A stretch of 64,000 nucleotides of DNA from the NCBI GenBank assembly GCA_902519075.1, contig CABYIO010000001.1, positions 51,856-115,855 of the forward strand. Reading direction: 5' to 3'. The notes beneath the pieces were generated by a model that saw only the letters and a program-made list of their open reading frames with translations, did not search any database and had not been told where the DNA came from. How positions within the stretch are numbered: the first letter of the stretch is position 1; every line of letters begins with the position of its first letter. The translations under genes and the position numbers were made by a program. Of the stretch, positions 8,564 through 18,057 are shown piece by piece. This DNA is from an uncultured Bacteroidota bacterium (GTDB lineage Bacteria; Bacteroidota; Bacteroidia; Flavobacteriales; Flavobacteriaceae).

Positions 8564-11500
8564 ATGAGAATTATTACTTTTCTTAGTCTCATTTTAATTT
8601 CTTCCAACTTCTTCAGTCAATCCTCACAAATTGACATAGATTGGTTTGGAGAGGGGCAATATAATATTGGAAATATATCTCTGATTGTCCCCAATTCTAA
8701 AAATTTTAAAAATAATTATAGTTATGGCGATTATTACAGAGTTGTTAAACAATGGGAAAGTGACAGGATCATTGATGAATCATCAGTAGAAATTTCAAAT
8801 ATTATTTATTCGGATATTGATATTAGCGAATATAATGGACTAGAAAAGATAAATTTTTCTAATGAAGCCAACTTTAGATTTAATTCATCAATTTCAAAGA
8901 ACAAAATATTCTCTTTTCTTGAGTTAGACCCAATAATTTTTGACAATGGTAAATATAAGATAGTACAGAGTTTTATTATTAATTACAGATTTTCAGAAAT
9001 ATCCAAAAACAATAAAAACTCAATTCAGTCATCTGTGATGAGAAACGGGGATTGGTACCAGTTTTTTATACAAGAGTCTGGTATTCATAAAATTGACAGA
9101 AATTTCTTAGAAAATTTAGGTGTAAACACCCAATCAATTGATCCTAGAAAGATTAAAATCTTTGGTCATGGTGGAGAAATGTTAACAATGCAAAACACAG
9201 AAAATTTTTTGATTGATCCCTTAGAAAATTCTATCAAAATTATTGGAGAAGAAGATGGGAGCTTTGATTCTAACGACTATATTCTTTTTTATGCTTCTGG
9301 TCCTAATTCTTATAATTCAGAAAACAACACAAATCTTAACCTATATGAAGATAGAATATCATACTTTTTATCTATAGGATCTGAAGACGGTTTAAGAATT
9401 AGTGATTTGGTCGAACCAGATGGAGAAACATCCTCTTTAATCAATTATTACTCAAATTATCAATTTCATGAGAGTGATGACTATAATCTTGCAAAAATTG
9501 GAAGAAGATGGTTTGGCGATAGATTTGATTATGAAAATGTAAAAACATTCAGTTTTGATATTGACAACTTAATTGCTGATCAACCAGTAAATTTGAAAAT
9601 TAGTGCTGCAGCTACTTCGGAAATTGTTACATCAATGTCTGTAGAATTAAATGGAACACAATTATCAACAATGGTTTTTGGTTCAATCGGAGATCCGATT
9701 TTAGCCACAGGAGATAGTTTTTCGTCAAATATTAATTTGAATTCATCAGAAGCAAACATTACATTAACCTATAATAACAACGGAAATCCTGCTTCATCTG
9801 CATACTTAGATTACATATCAATTGAGGCTATTTCTAGTTTGAATTTTAATGGTGGACAATTAACCTTTTACAATGATGATTTAGATTTTGAGTCTGAAAT
9901 TGTAAGTTATCAAATTTCAAATAGCAATAACATATTAAGTGTTTGGGATATTTCAGATTTGTCAAATATTTTAGAAATAACTCACAATCAAGAGAGCAGC
10001 TTAGTATTTAAATCAGTTTATTCATCATTAAATAAGTTTATCGCATATGACGGAGTAGATTTTTACACTCCAACAATTGATAATAACTCTCAAATTTCTA
10101 ATCAAAACATTAAAGAAGATATTTTCCTTAATTCTCTCAATGAAATTGAACCTGTTGATTACATAATTATTGCCAGATCCGATATGCTGTTTGAGGCAGA
10201 AAGATTGGGTAATATAAATAGAGATGTAAATGGGCTAAATGTAAAAGTCGTTGAATTGCAAAAGATTTATAATGAGTTTAGCTCAGGTAACCAAGATATT
10301 TCAGCAATTAGAAATTTTATAAGATATGTTTATAATAATTCTAACAATAATAATTCCTTAAAATATTTATGCCTTTTTGGGGATGCATCCTATGATTACA
10401 AGAATAGAATTCCAAATAATACTAATATAATCCCTTCTTGGAATTCTTTGAATAGTTTTAGTCTATCTAGCTCGTATGTGTCTGATGATTTTTTTGGAAT
10501 GATGGATCTGGGTGAGGGAATGATGACAAACTCTAATAAACTTGATATCGCAGTTGGAAGAATTTTAGCTGATTCAAATAGCAGAGCTAGGGATCTGGTT
10601 GATAAAATTGAAATCTATTACAGTCAAAATTCATTCAGTGATTGGAGGAATAAAATTATTGTTGTCTCAGATGATGTTGACGAACCGTGGGAAAATATAA
10701 TTCAATCAACATCAAATGATATTGCAGATTTAATCACTGAAAACAAACCTTTTTTTAATGCAAAAAAAATATTATCTGATGCATTCAATCAAGAAACATC
10801 ATCTGGTGGAGAAAGATATCCAGAGGTAAAAAGTCAGCTAATTAATGGTATGAAACAGGGTGCACTTGTTGTAAACTATTTTGGTCATGGAGGAGAAGAC
10901 GGCTTGGCTAGAGAAAGAATATTCGATAAAATCGATGCGGTCGATATTACTAATGATAAATTTAATTGTTTTGTTTCGGTCACTTGTGAGTTTACAAAGT
11001 TTGATAATCCAAATCGTGAAACCGCTGGTGAATATTTGTACTGGAATAAAAATGGGGGATCAATAGCATTGATAACAACTACACGTCAAATTTTTGTCTC
11101 GGTTGGGGTTAATTTTAATTTAACTCTTGAAGATTACTTATTTTCATTAGACTCAGATTCCTACACAACAATGGCAGAGGCTTTAAGATTGACTAAAATT
11201 GATCCTTCAATATCAAATTCTGATCAAAGAAGACTTGTGTTTTTTATTGGAGATCCTGCGATGAAACTATCAATTCCCGAACCTCAAATAATAATCACAA
11301 AGATTAACGACATCCCTATAAGTGAATTTGAATCTAATATTCGTGGTCTTGATTTAGTTAATATAAAAGGAAATGTACTTGATTCAAATGGTCAAATAAT
11401 TGACAATTATCAGGGTGAATTAACCGCGACTGTATACGATAAAGAAATAGAAAGATCTACTTTAGGAAATGATGGTACAACAGATAATTCTGGCAATCCA

Positions 11501-12388
11501 ATTTTATTAGATTTTAAAACTTTAGGCGAGACTTTATTTAGAGGAAAATCAAGTATTAGCAATGGTGAATTTCAATTTAATTTTGTAGTACCTAAAGATG
11601 TTGGAATGCAATTAGATTTCGGAAAATTTAGTTTCTATTCAAAGGAAAATAATAGTTTACAGGACAAGAATGGATATGATCTTTCTGTGTTAATAGGGGG
11701 TATTAATGAAAATGCAGATGAAGATAATCTAGGTCCTGAAATTGAATTATTTATGAATGATGAATCGTTTATTAATGGAGGTATTACAAATGAAAATCCA
11801 AATTTGATTGTAAAGCTTTTTGATGAGAATGGAATAAATACCTCAAGCGGTGTTGGTCACGATATAATAGCAACAATAGATTCTAATCAAGAAAATTCTT
11901 ATGTGTTAAATGAGTATTATGAAGCTAATATTGATGATTTTCAAAATGGTACAATAAATTTTCCTTTAAGTGATATTAGCCCAGGAATCCATACTCTTAA
12001 CCTAAAGGCATGGGATGTTTATAATAATTCATCAGATTCTGAAATTGAATTCACAGTATTTGATGAGGATCAAGACTTAGTAATTGAAAATGTGCTTAAT
12101 TATCCAAATCCCTTCATTAATTATACGGAATTTTGGTTTAACCACAATAGTTCAACTCCTTTATACGTTACAATACAAGTATTTACTGTTTCTGGTAAAC
12201 TTGTAAAAACAATTTTAGGTACAACTCAAACATTTGGAAACAATAGTTTTTCAAGGGATTTCTATTGGGATGGTAGAGATGATTTTGGTGATAAGGTAGC
12301 AAAAGGAGTTTACATTTATAAATTAAACGTTAGATCAGAATCATTAAACAAAAGTGTGTCAAAAATTGAGAAACTAGTAATTCTTTAA
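8564..12388 (+). CDS. porU: Type IX secretion system sortase PorU
   Basis: Cell-surface cysteine peptidase-like sortase of the type IX secretion system: it removes the C-terminal signal of cargo and attaches cargo to the surface glycolipid. 1274 residues. Signal peptide MRIITFLSLILISSNFFSQ. The gingipain-type (C25) domain spans roughly 530-900 with the catalytic pair in FGHGGEDG (His775) and SVTCEFTK (Cys808). The C-terminus has NYPNPF and VSGKLVKTI, a T9SS-type CTD kept in PorU. A TTG three codons upstream (8555) is possible, but ATG 8564 gives a cleaner signal peptide. porV follows after 21 bases, and its product is PorU's partner. Confidence 0.95.
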   Translation: MRIITFLSLILISSNFFSQSSQIDIDWFGEGQYNIGNISLIVPNSKNFKNNYSYGDYYRVVKQWESDRIIDESSVEISNIIYSDIDISEYNGLEKINFSNEANFRFNSSISKNKIFSFLELDPIIFDNGKYKIVQSFIINYRFSEISKNNKNSIQSSVMRNGDWYQFFIQESGIHKIDRNFLENLGVNTQSIDPRKIKIFGHGGEMLTMQNTENFLIDPLENSIKIIGEEDGSFDSNDYILFYASGPNSYNSENNTNLNLYEDRISYFLSIGSEDGLRISDLVEPDGETSSLINYYSNYQFHESDDYNLAKIGRRWFGDRFDYENVKTFSFDIDNLIADQPVNLKISAAATSEIVTSMSVELNGTQLSTMVFGSIGDPILATGDSFSSNINLNSSEANITLTYNNNGNPASSAYLDYISIEAISSLNFNGGQLTFYNDDLDFESEIVSYQISNSNNILSVWDISDLSNILEITHNQESSLVFKSVYSSLNKFIAYDGVDFYTPTIDNNSQISNQNIKEDIFLNSLNEIEPVDYIIIARSDMLFEAERLGNINRDVNGLNVKVVELQKIYNEFSSGNQDISAIRNFIRYVYNNSNNNNSLKYLCLFGDASYDYKNRIPNNTNIIPSWNSLNSFSLSSSYVSDDFFGMMDLGEGMMTNSNKLDIAVGRILADSNSRARDLVDKIEIYYSQNSFSDWRNKIIVVSDDVDEPWENIIQSTSNDIADLITENKPFFNAKKILSDAFNQETSSGGERYPEVKSQLINGMKQGALVVNYFGHGGEDGLARERIFDKIDAVDITNDKFNCFVSVTCEFTKFDNPNRETAGEYLYWNKNGGSIALITTTRQIFVSVGVNFNLTLEDYLFSLDSDSYTTMAEALRLTKIDPSISNSDQRRLVFFIGDPAMKLSIPEPQIIITKINDIPISEFESNIRGLDLVNIKGNVLDSNGQIIDNYQGELTATVYDKEIERSTLGNDGTTDNSGNPILLDFKTLGETLFRGKSSISNGEFQFNFVVPKDVGMQLDFGKFSFYSKENNSLQDKNGYDLSVLIGGINENADEDNLGPEIELFMNDESFINGGITNENPNLIVKLFDENGINTSSGVGHDIIATIDSNQENSYVLNEYYEANIDDFQNGTINFPLSDISPGIHTLNLKAWDVYNNSSDSEIEFTVFDEDQDLVIENVLNYPNPFINYTEFWFNHNSSTPLYVTIQVFTVSGKLVKTILGTTQTFGNNSFSRDFYWDGRDDFGDKVAKGVYIYKLNVRSESLNKSVSKIEKLVIL

Positions 12389-12393
12389 AACAG

Positions 12394-12401
12394 TATATTT
12401 G
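12394..12401 (+). promoter_or_regulatory. Candidate -7 element of porV
   Basis: TATATTTG, an exact TANNTTTG match, sits only 8 bases before the porV ATG at 12410. If used, the transcript would be nearly leaderless or start translation at the second ATG (12416). porV may also be read through from porU. Confidence 0.4.
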
Positions 12402-12409
12402 CTAACAAT

Positions 12410-13663
12410 ATGAAAATGAAAAAAAATATTTTATCACTAACTATAGCTTTTATTGCTTTCAACATTAATTCCCAAACATCTACTGAAATTATTCCAACCC
12501 CCAATGATAGTAGGGTAATTACAACTGGTGTCCCATTTCTGTTGATTGCATCTGATGCAAGAGCTGCAAGTATGGGTGATATGGGTGTAGCTACGTCTGT
12601 TGATACATATTCTCAGTTTTGGAACCCGTCAAAATATGTTTTTTCTGAGACTAAATCGGGCTTTGGTTTAAGCTACACACCTTACCTAAGCAAGTTGGTT
12701 AATGATATATCACTTGGAAATTTGACCTATTTTAACAGAATTAATGAAAGAAGTGCTTTTGCGGTAAGTTTACGTTATTTTTCTTTGGGAGAAATTGAAA
12801 TTATCCAAGATGAATTTTCACAAGCATTAATTGAAAAGCCAAATGAGATGACAATGGATATTTCTTATTCTTTGAGATTGGCTGATCAGTTTTCAATGGG
12901 TGTTGCCCTTAGATACTTAAGGTCTGACCTTAGGATTCAGGCTGTTGATGAAACTGCTAAAGCTGCTAGCTCATATGCAGTAGATATTTCAGCTTATTAT
13001 CAGGGTGAAGAACAAAGTTATGGAGATGTTGACGGAAGATGGAGAGCAGGTATGATTATTCAAAATCTTGGTCCTAAAATCAAGTATGATGAATCTGGAA
13101 GAGAAACTTTTTTACCTACTAATTTAAGATTAGGTGCGGGATTTGACTTTCTGTTAGATCAGTATAATAAAGTTTCTGTAACGGCAGAGTTTGCAAAGTT
13201 GTTGGTTCCAACTCCGCCAGTTCTTGGATATGAGTATAATTTTACTGATAATAATGAAAATGGAGTTTATGATGAGGGTATTGATGAATTAGGTGATCAG
13301 ACCACAGGCGATCTTGTTGTATATAATGGTCAGACTACTGATGTCGATTTCCTTTCCGGTGTTTTTCAATCTTTTTCTGACGCACCAGGTGGATTCAGTG
13401 AAGAATTGAAAGAATTTACTTGGGCACTTGGTGCTGAATATGTGTACGATGATTCTTTTGCTTTAAGAGCTGGATATTTTAACGAAAGTGAAGATAAAGG
13501 TGCAAGAAAATTTTTAGCACTTGGCGCAGGTTTTAAATTTTCTGGAACTAGAGTGGATTTATCATATCTTTTTTCAGCTTCTAGAGTTCCTAGTCCTTTA
13601 GAAAATACATTGAGATTTTCTCTTACTTTTGACTTTGGTTCTAATAGCTACTTAGAATACTAG
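12410..13663 (+). CDS. porV: Type IX secretion outer-membrane protein PorV (LptO)
   Basis: Outer-membrane beta-barrel of the FadL-like class that carries T9SS cargo from the translocon to the PorU sortase. 417 residues with a signal peptide (MKMKKNILSLTIAFIAFNINSQ). Recognisable PorV segments are TGVPFLLIASDARAASMGDMGV, SQFWNPSKY, LGAEYVYDDSFALRAGYF and the terminal barrel strand LRFSLTFDFG. ATG 12410 or 12416 are both possible starts. Position after porU is conserved in flavobacteria. In some relatives a cdd gene lies between porV and pdhA; there is none here. Confidence 0.94.
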   Translation: MKMKKNILSLTIAFIAFNINSQTSTEIIPTPNDSRVITTGVPFLLIASDARAASMGDMGVATSVDTYSQFWNPSKYVFSETKSGFGLSYTPYLSKLVNDISLGNLTYFNRINERSAFAVSLRYFSLGEIEIIQDEFSQALIEKPNEMTMDISYSLRLADQFSMGVALRYLRSDLRIQAVDETAKAASSYAVDISAYYQGEEQSYGDVDGRWRAGMIIQNLGPKIKYDESGRETFLPTNLRLGAGFDFLLDQYNKVSVTAEFAKLLVPTPPVLGYEYNFTDNNENGVYDEGIDELGDQTTGDLVVYNGQTTDVDFLSGVFQSFSDAPGGFSEELKEFTWALGAEYVYDDSFALRAGYFNESEDKGARKFLALGAGFKFSGTRVDLSYLFSASRVPSPLENTLRFSLTFDFGSNSYLEY

Positions 13664-13693
13664 TTTTTCTTTTAAAAATATATTATTTTGCCT

Positions 13694-13724
13694 TTTGCAA
13701 TGGACATTCTATGTCTTATTTTTG
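13694..13724 (+). promoter_or_regulatory. pdhA promoter (TTTG-N19-TATTTTTG)
   Basis: TTTG at 13694-13697, 19 bases, TATTTTTG at 13717-13724: a full match to the Bacteroidota -33/-7 pair. Transcription should begin near 13731, about 12 bases before ATG 13743. Because it lies inside the 5' extension of the reading frame (open from 13695), it argues for the downstream start. Confidence 0.75.
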
Positions 13725-13742
13725 TGTATTCAACACTATCCT

Positions 13743-14741
13743 ATGAAAAAGATTACGAAAGACACATATTTATCTTGGTATGAAGACATGCTATTTTGGA
13801 GAAAGTTTGAGGATAAGCTAGCCGCTGTTTATATTCAGCAAAAAGTTAGGGGTTTTCTTCATTTATATAATGGTCAAGAGGCTGTCCTAGCTGGATCATT
13901 ACACGCAATGGATTTATCTAAGGACAAGATGATAACGGCTTACAGAAATCATGTTCAGCCTATAGGTATGGGTGTTGATCCAAAAAAAGTTATGGCTGAG
14001 CTATATGGCAAAGCTACTGGAACATCCCAAGGCTTGGGAGGTTCAATGCATATTTTTTCTAAAGAGCACAGGTTTTATGGAGGTCATGGAATTGTTGGAG
14101 GACAAATTCCATTAGGTGCTGGTATTGCCTTTGGTGATAAATATCATGGAAGTGATGCAGCAACTCTTTGTTATTTTGGTGATGGAGCTGCGAGACAAGG
14201 TTCATTACATGAAACATTTAATTTAGCAATGCTTTGGAAATTACCTGTTGTTTTTATTTGTGAAAACAATGGGTATGCTATGGGAACATCTGTTGAAAGA
14301 ACTTCTAACACAACCGATATATGGAAATTAGGCTTAGGCTATGAGATGCCTTGTGGACCTGTTGATGGTATGGACCCAGTCAAGGTTGCTAAGGCTGTAG
14401 ATGAAGCTATAATAAGAGCAAGAAACGGAGATGGTCCAACATTTTTGGAAATGAAGACTTACAGGTATAGAGGTCACTCAATGAGTGATGCTCAACATTA
14501 CAGAACAAAGGATGAAGTCGCTGAGTATAAAAAGATTGATCCAATTACAAAGGTTAAGGAGATAATTCTAAAAAAGAAATATGCATCTCAAAAACAACTA
14601 GATGAAATTGATTCAAGGGTAAAAGATTTGGTTAAGGAATGTGAAAAATTTGCCGAAGAATCCTCTTACCCAGATAAGAACCTTATGTATGATGCGGTTT
14701 ACGAACAAAAAAATTATCCATTTTTAAAACATAAAATTTAA
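13743..14741 (+). CDS. pdhA: Pyruvate dehydrogenase E1 component, alpha subunit
   Basis: Thiamine-diphosphate-dependent decarboxylation of pyruvate as part of the pyruvate dehydrogenase complex, with a separate beta subunit not present in this window. 332 residues from ATG 13743. GGHGIVGGQIPLGAGIA precedes the TPP/Mg motif, which starts with GDGAARQGSLHE at about 146 and ends with ENNGYAMGT; YRYRGHSMSDAQHYR follows. The N-terminus MKKITKDTYLSWYEDMLFW is typical of Bacteroidota PdhA; the 16 extra residues upstream would overlap a strong promoter. pdhC follows two bases after the stop. Confidence 0.95.
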   Translation: MKKITKDTYLSWYEDMLFWRKFEDKLAAVYIQQKVRGFLHLYNGQEAVLAGSLHAMDLSKDKMITAYRNHVQPIGMGVDPKKVMAELYGKATGTSQGLGGSMHIFSKEHRFYGGHGIVGGQIPLGAGIAFGDKYHGSDAATLCYFGDGAARQGSLHETFNLAMLWKLPVVFICENNGYAMGTSVERTSNTTDIWKLGLGYEMPCGPVDGMDPVKVAKAVDEAIIRARNGDGPTFLEMKTYRYRGHSMSDAQHYRTKDEVAEYKKIDPITKVKEIILKKKYASQKQLDEIDSRVKDLVKECEKFAEESSYPDKNLMYDAVYEQKNYPFLKHKI

Positions 14742-14743
14742 TT

Positions 14744-16357
14744 ATGGCTGAGTTGATTAAAATGCCTCGTTTAAGTGATACCATGGAGGAAGGTACTGTC
14801 GCTGCCTGGTTCAAAAAGGTTGGTGACAAAGTTCAAGAAGGGGAGATTTTGGCTGAAATCGAAACCGACAAGGCAACCATGGAATTCGAGTCATTTTATG
14901 AGGGAACTCTTTTGTATATCGGTATACAAGAAAATGAAACTGCAAAAGTAGATGCACCACTTGCTATCATAGGTGATCCAGGAGAAGACATAGATTCTAT
15001 TTTAGGAAATCAAACAAATAAAACAGAAAAACCTATTGAGGTTAAAGATTCTGAGCCTTTCAAAAAGTCTTCACAGGATTCTAAAAAAACAGTTGAAAAA
15101 CCGATGAATGATAATGTTCATGTTATCACAATGCCAAGGTTAAGTGATACCATGGAAGAGGGTACGGTTGCTTCGTGGTTTAAGAAAGTTGGTGAGGAAG
15201 TAGAAGAAGGTGAAATTTTAGCTGAAATTGAAACTGATAAGGCTACCATGGAATTCGAATCTTTCTATTCTGGCACTCTTCTTCATATAGGCTTATCTGA
15301 AGGTGATTCTGCAAAAGTAGATTCTTTGTTAGCCATTATAGGCCCCAGTGGAATGGATATATCACAATATTTAAATGGTTCTGTAAAAATTGAGGCAGAG
15401 GATAGTGAAAAAGAAGAGTTAAAAATAGAACAAAAGGCTGATAGTAAAACTATCGTAGAGAAAGAAGACACATTACTAAAAAGTGTAAAGACTAACAAAT
15501 CCGAAAGAATTTTTATTTCACCTCTTGCTAAGAAATTAGCTAATGATAAAAATATTGATATTTCAACTATTCAAGGGTCAGGTGAAAATGGAAGAATTAT
15601 AAAATCTGATATTGAAAACTATAAAGAAGCAGTAGTTCAAACTATGGCTCAAAAAACAATGCCTCCTTCAGATAGCCAAGAATATTCAGAGGTTAGTCAC
15701 TCTCAGATGAGAAAGGTAATCGCGAAAAGATTATCGGAATCTAAATTTTCAGCACCTCATTATTACTTGAATGTTGAGCTTGATATGTCGGAAACGATTG
15801 CATTTAGAAAACAATGTAACTCAATTCCTAACACAAAAATCTCATTTAACGATATTATTATCAAAGCCTGTGCTGTAGCACTAAGAAATAATCCAAGTGT
15901 AAATTCTCAATGGTTTGACGACCGAATCAGATACAACAATTTTGTTAATATTGGAGTAGCTGTTGGTGTTGATGATGGTTTAATTGTTCCAGTATTAAAA
16001 AATGCTGATAAAATGAGTGTTGCAGAGATCAGTACAACGGTGAAGGAGTTGGCTGGGTTAGCTAGAGATAAGAAGCTAACTCCTGAAATGATGCAGGGCA
16101 GTACATTTACTATTTCAAATTTAGGAATGTTTGGAATCGAAAGTTTTACATCAATTATTAATCCTCCAAACTCTGTTATTCTTTCTGTAGGCGCTATAAT
16201 ACAAAAGCCGGTTGTAAAAGATGGTGAAATTGTTGTTGGTAATACTATGAAATTAACTTTAGCATGTGACCATAGAGTTGTTGATGGGCTAACAGGATCT
16301 AAGTTTTTACAAGCATTGAAGCCACTTATTGAAAACCCACTATCAATGCTAATTTAG
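14744..16357 (+). CDS. pdhC: Pyruvate dehydrogenase E2 (dihydrolipoamide acetyltransferase)
   Basis: Core of the pyruvate dehydrogenase complex; moves the acetyl group from lipoamide to CoA. 537 residues. Two tandem lipoyl domains, each with ETDKATMEFES, place the lipoylated lysines at Lys43 and Lys166. A charged linker leads to the peripheral subunit-binding domain (ISPLAKKLANDKNID, about 256-290), then the catalytic domain with the active-site motif DHRVVDG near 510. Co-transcribed with pdhA (2-base gap). Two lipoyl domains in one E2 is within the family's range. E3 and E1-beta must be elsewhere. Confidence 0.96.
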   Translation: MAELIKMPRLSDTMEEGTVAAWFKKVGDKVQEGEILAEIETDKATMEFESFYEGTLLYIGIQENETAKVDAPLAIIGDPGEDIDSILGNQTNKTEKPIEVKDSEPFKKSSQDSKKTVEKPMNDNVHVITMPRLSDTMEEGTVASWFKKVGEEVEEGEILAEIETDKATMEFESFYSGTLLHIGLSEGDSAKVDSLLAIIGPSGMDISQYLNGSVKIEAEDSEKEELKIEQKADSKTIVEKEDTLLKSVKTNKSERIFISPLAKKLANDKNIDISTIQGSGENGRIIKSDIENYKEAVVQTMAQKTMPPSDSQEYSEVSHSQMRKVIAKRLSESKFSAPHYYLNVELDMSETIAFRKQCNSIPNTKISFNDIIIKACAVALRNNPSVNSQWFDDRIRYNNFVNIGVAVGVDDGLIVPVLKNADKMSVAEISTTVKELAGLARDKKLTPEMMQGSTFTISNLGMFGIESFTSIINPPNSVILSVGAIIQKPVVKDGEIVVGNTMKLTLACDHRVVDGLTGSKFLQALKPLIENPLSMLI

Positions 16358-16367
16358 CAATATCAAA

Positions 16368-17045
16368 ATGTCTAAGAATATTATAATTACTGGTACAAGT
16401 TCTGGAATTGGCTTTGAGCTGGTAAAGATATTTTCAAAAGATAATAATAGAGTACTAGCATTGTCAAGAAATAACTCCAAATTAAGAGATTTGAAATTGG
16501 ATGGAGTTGATGCAATAGATTTTGATATTAATAATCCTGATGAGGTTAAGCTTACTGAATTTTTAAATTCTGTAAATAGAATAGATGTATTAATAAATAA
16601 TGCAGGTTACCTTGTAAATAAATCTTTTGAAGATACTACACTAGATGATTTTCAAAATATTTATTCAACAAATGTTTTTTCAGTAGCAATGTTAATTAAA
16701 AGAGTCATTAAATATATGCACGAAGGTTCAAATGTTATAAACATAAGTTCAATTGGTGGTGTGCAAGGTAGTGTAAAGTTTCCAGGTTTATCAGCTTATA
16801 GCTCAAGCAAAGGAGCACTTAATATTCTAACTGAAATGTTGGCTGAGGAATACAAATACAAAAAGGTACATTTTAACTCCTTAGCCTTAGGATCTGTTCA
16901 AACCAAAATGTTAGAAAAAGCATTTCCAGGATTTAAGGCTTCCACATCGTCTGAAAACATGGCAAAATACATATATAATTTTGCAACAGAGGGTTATAAA
17001 TTAATGAATGGTAAAGTAGTTTCTATTTCTTCAACAACACCATAG
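16368..17045 (+). CDS. Short-chain dehydrogenase/reductase
   Basis: A 225-residue classical SDR: dinucleotide loop TGTSSGIGFE (9-18), NNAG (77-80), serine in NISS (near 128) and YxxxK as Tyr144 and Lys148 in AYSSSKGA. The substrate cannot be named from sequence. It starts 10 bases after pdhC, and its stop (TAG) is directly followed by the ATG of the SprT-like gene, so it is likely read from the pdhA promoter or from within pdhC. Length is normal for a stand-alone SDR. Confidence 0.85.
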   Translation: MSKNIIITGTSSGIGFELVKIFSKDNNRVLALSRNNSKLRDLKLDGVDAIDFDINNPDEVKLTEFLNSVNRIDVLINNAGYLVNKSFEDTTLDDFQNIYSTNVFSVAMLIKRVIKYMHEGSNVINISSIGGVQGSVKFPGLSAYSSSKGALNILTEMLAEEYKYKKVHFNSLALGSVQTKMLEKAFPGFKASTSSENMAKYIYNFATEGYKLMNGKVVSISSTTP

Positions 17046-17645
17046 ATGTATAAAATCTTTGAAAAAATTCCAGAAGCTTCCTTAGAATACGTAAAAAGTC
17101 TTATTCTTTCTGAAAACATTACAATAAAACTAAAGAAATCAAGAAAAACCAAGCATGGTGATTTTTCTGTAAAGAAAAATGGACTGTGCATGATTACTAT
17201 TAACGATGATCTAAATCAGTATAGGTTTTTAATTACCCTTATTCACGAAATATCTCACTACAAAGCATATAAGAACTATGGGCCATATATAAAGCCTCAC
17301 GGAGTTGAGTGGAAAAATATATTCAAGAATTTGTTACTTCCAATAATTAATTCTGAAGTTTTCCCAAATGATATATTGAGAACCCTTGCTATATATGCGA
17401 AAAATCCAAAAGCATCATCAGATACAGACTTAAATTTAAGTTTAGCTTTAAATAAATACAATATGAATCAATATGATTATGTATTTGGCCTTTCAAATGG
17501 CTCTGTTTTTAAAGCCTCAAATGATAGGGTTTATGTAATGATTAAGAAATTGAAAAAAAGATATGAGTGTATGGATGTATTAACAAAAAAATTATATTTG
17601 TTTAGTCCAAATGTAAAGATAAAGGAGATAATTAATGAGTGCTAA
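17046..17645 (+). CDS. SprT-like zinc metallopeptidase domain protein
   Basis: 199 residues with an HExxH zinc motif, LIHEISHYKA (His67, Glu68, His71), and KPHGVEWK some 20 residues later providing a likely third ligand, which is the SprT/SPRTN pattern. Members are linked to DNA-protein crosslink repair in eukaryotes; the bacterial role is unclear. ATG directly follows the SDR stop; the 3' end overlaps the next gene by 11 bases. No signal peptide, so cytoplasmic. Confidence 0.8.
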   Translation: MYKIFEKIPEASLEYVKSLILSENITIKLKKSRKTKHGDFSVKKNGLCMITINDDLNQYRFLITLIHEISHYKAYKNYGPYIKPHGVEWKNIFKNLLLPIINSEVFPNDILRTLAIYAKNPKASSDTDLNLSLALNKYNMNQYDYVFGLSNGSVFKASNDRVYVMIKKLKKRYECMDVLTKKLYLFSPNVKIKEIINEC

Positions 17646-18057
17646 AAATAAAATTAGAGTCGCAGTAAGTGGTTATTTTGACCCTATTCATATTGGACAT
17701 TTAGAGTATCTAAGAATGGCAAAAGAATTAGGTGATTCTTTAGTTGTAATTGTTAATAATAATTACCAGTGTAAGCTAAAAAAAGGAAAGCATTTTATGG
17801 ATGAAAATGACAGAGTTGAGATAGTTAAAGAATTGAGATTTGTTGATGAAGTTTTTCTGTCAGTTGATAATGATAGAACTGTTTGTAAATCTCTTGAAGA
17901 AATAAAGCCTGATATTTTTGCTAACGGAGGTGATAGGGCAACAAGTGAAGTACCAGAAACTCCTGTTTGTAAAAAATTCAATATAAAAATGGTTGATGGA
18001 CTTGGAGATAAGATTAGAAGTTCATCATCTCTTACAGGTTTAAGCGAAATAAGCTAA
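17635..18057 (+). CDS. Small cytidylyl/adenylyltransferase-like protein
   Basis: 140 residues with GYFDPIHIGHLEYL near the N-terminus (HxGH, His19 and His22), the signature of the nucleotidylyltransferase superfamily, and GDKIRSSSSL near the C-terminus, matching its second nucleotide-binding signature. It resembles glycerol-3-phosphate cytidylyltransferase and the adenylyltransferase half of HldE; the actual acceptor is not known. ATG overlaps the SprT-like gene by 11 bases. It ends with TAA immediately next to the stop of the convergent ABC gene, leaving no spacer. Confidence 0.8.
   Translation: MSAKNKIRVAVSGYFDPIHIGHLEYLRMAKELGDSLVVIVNNNYQCKLKKGKHFMDENDRVEIVKELRFVDEVFLSVDNDRTVCKSLEEIKPDIFANGGDRATSEVPETPVCKKFNIKMVDGLGDKIRSSSSLTGLSEIS

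Noticed and set aside
13695-13742. Sixteen-residue extension of PdhA
   Set aside because: It overlaps a full promoter and does not match PdhA N-termini.
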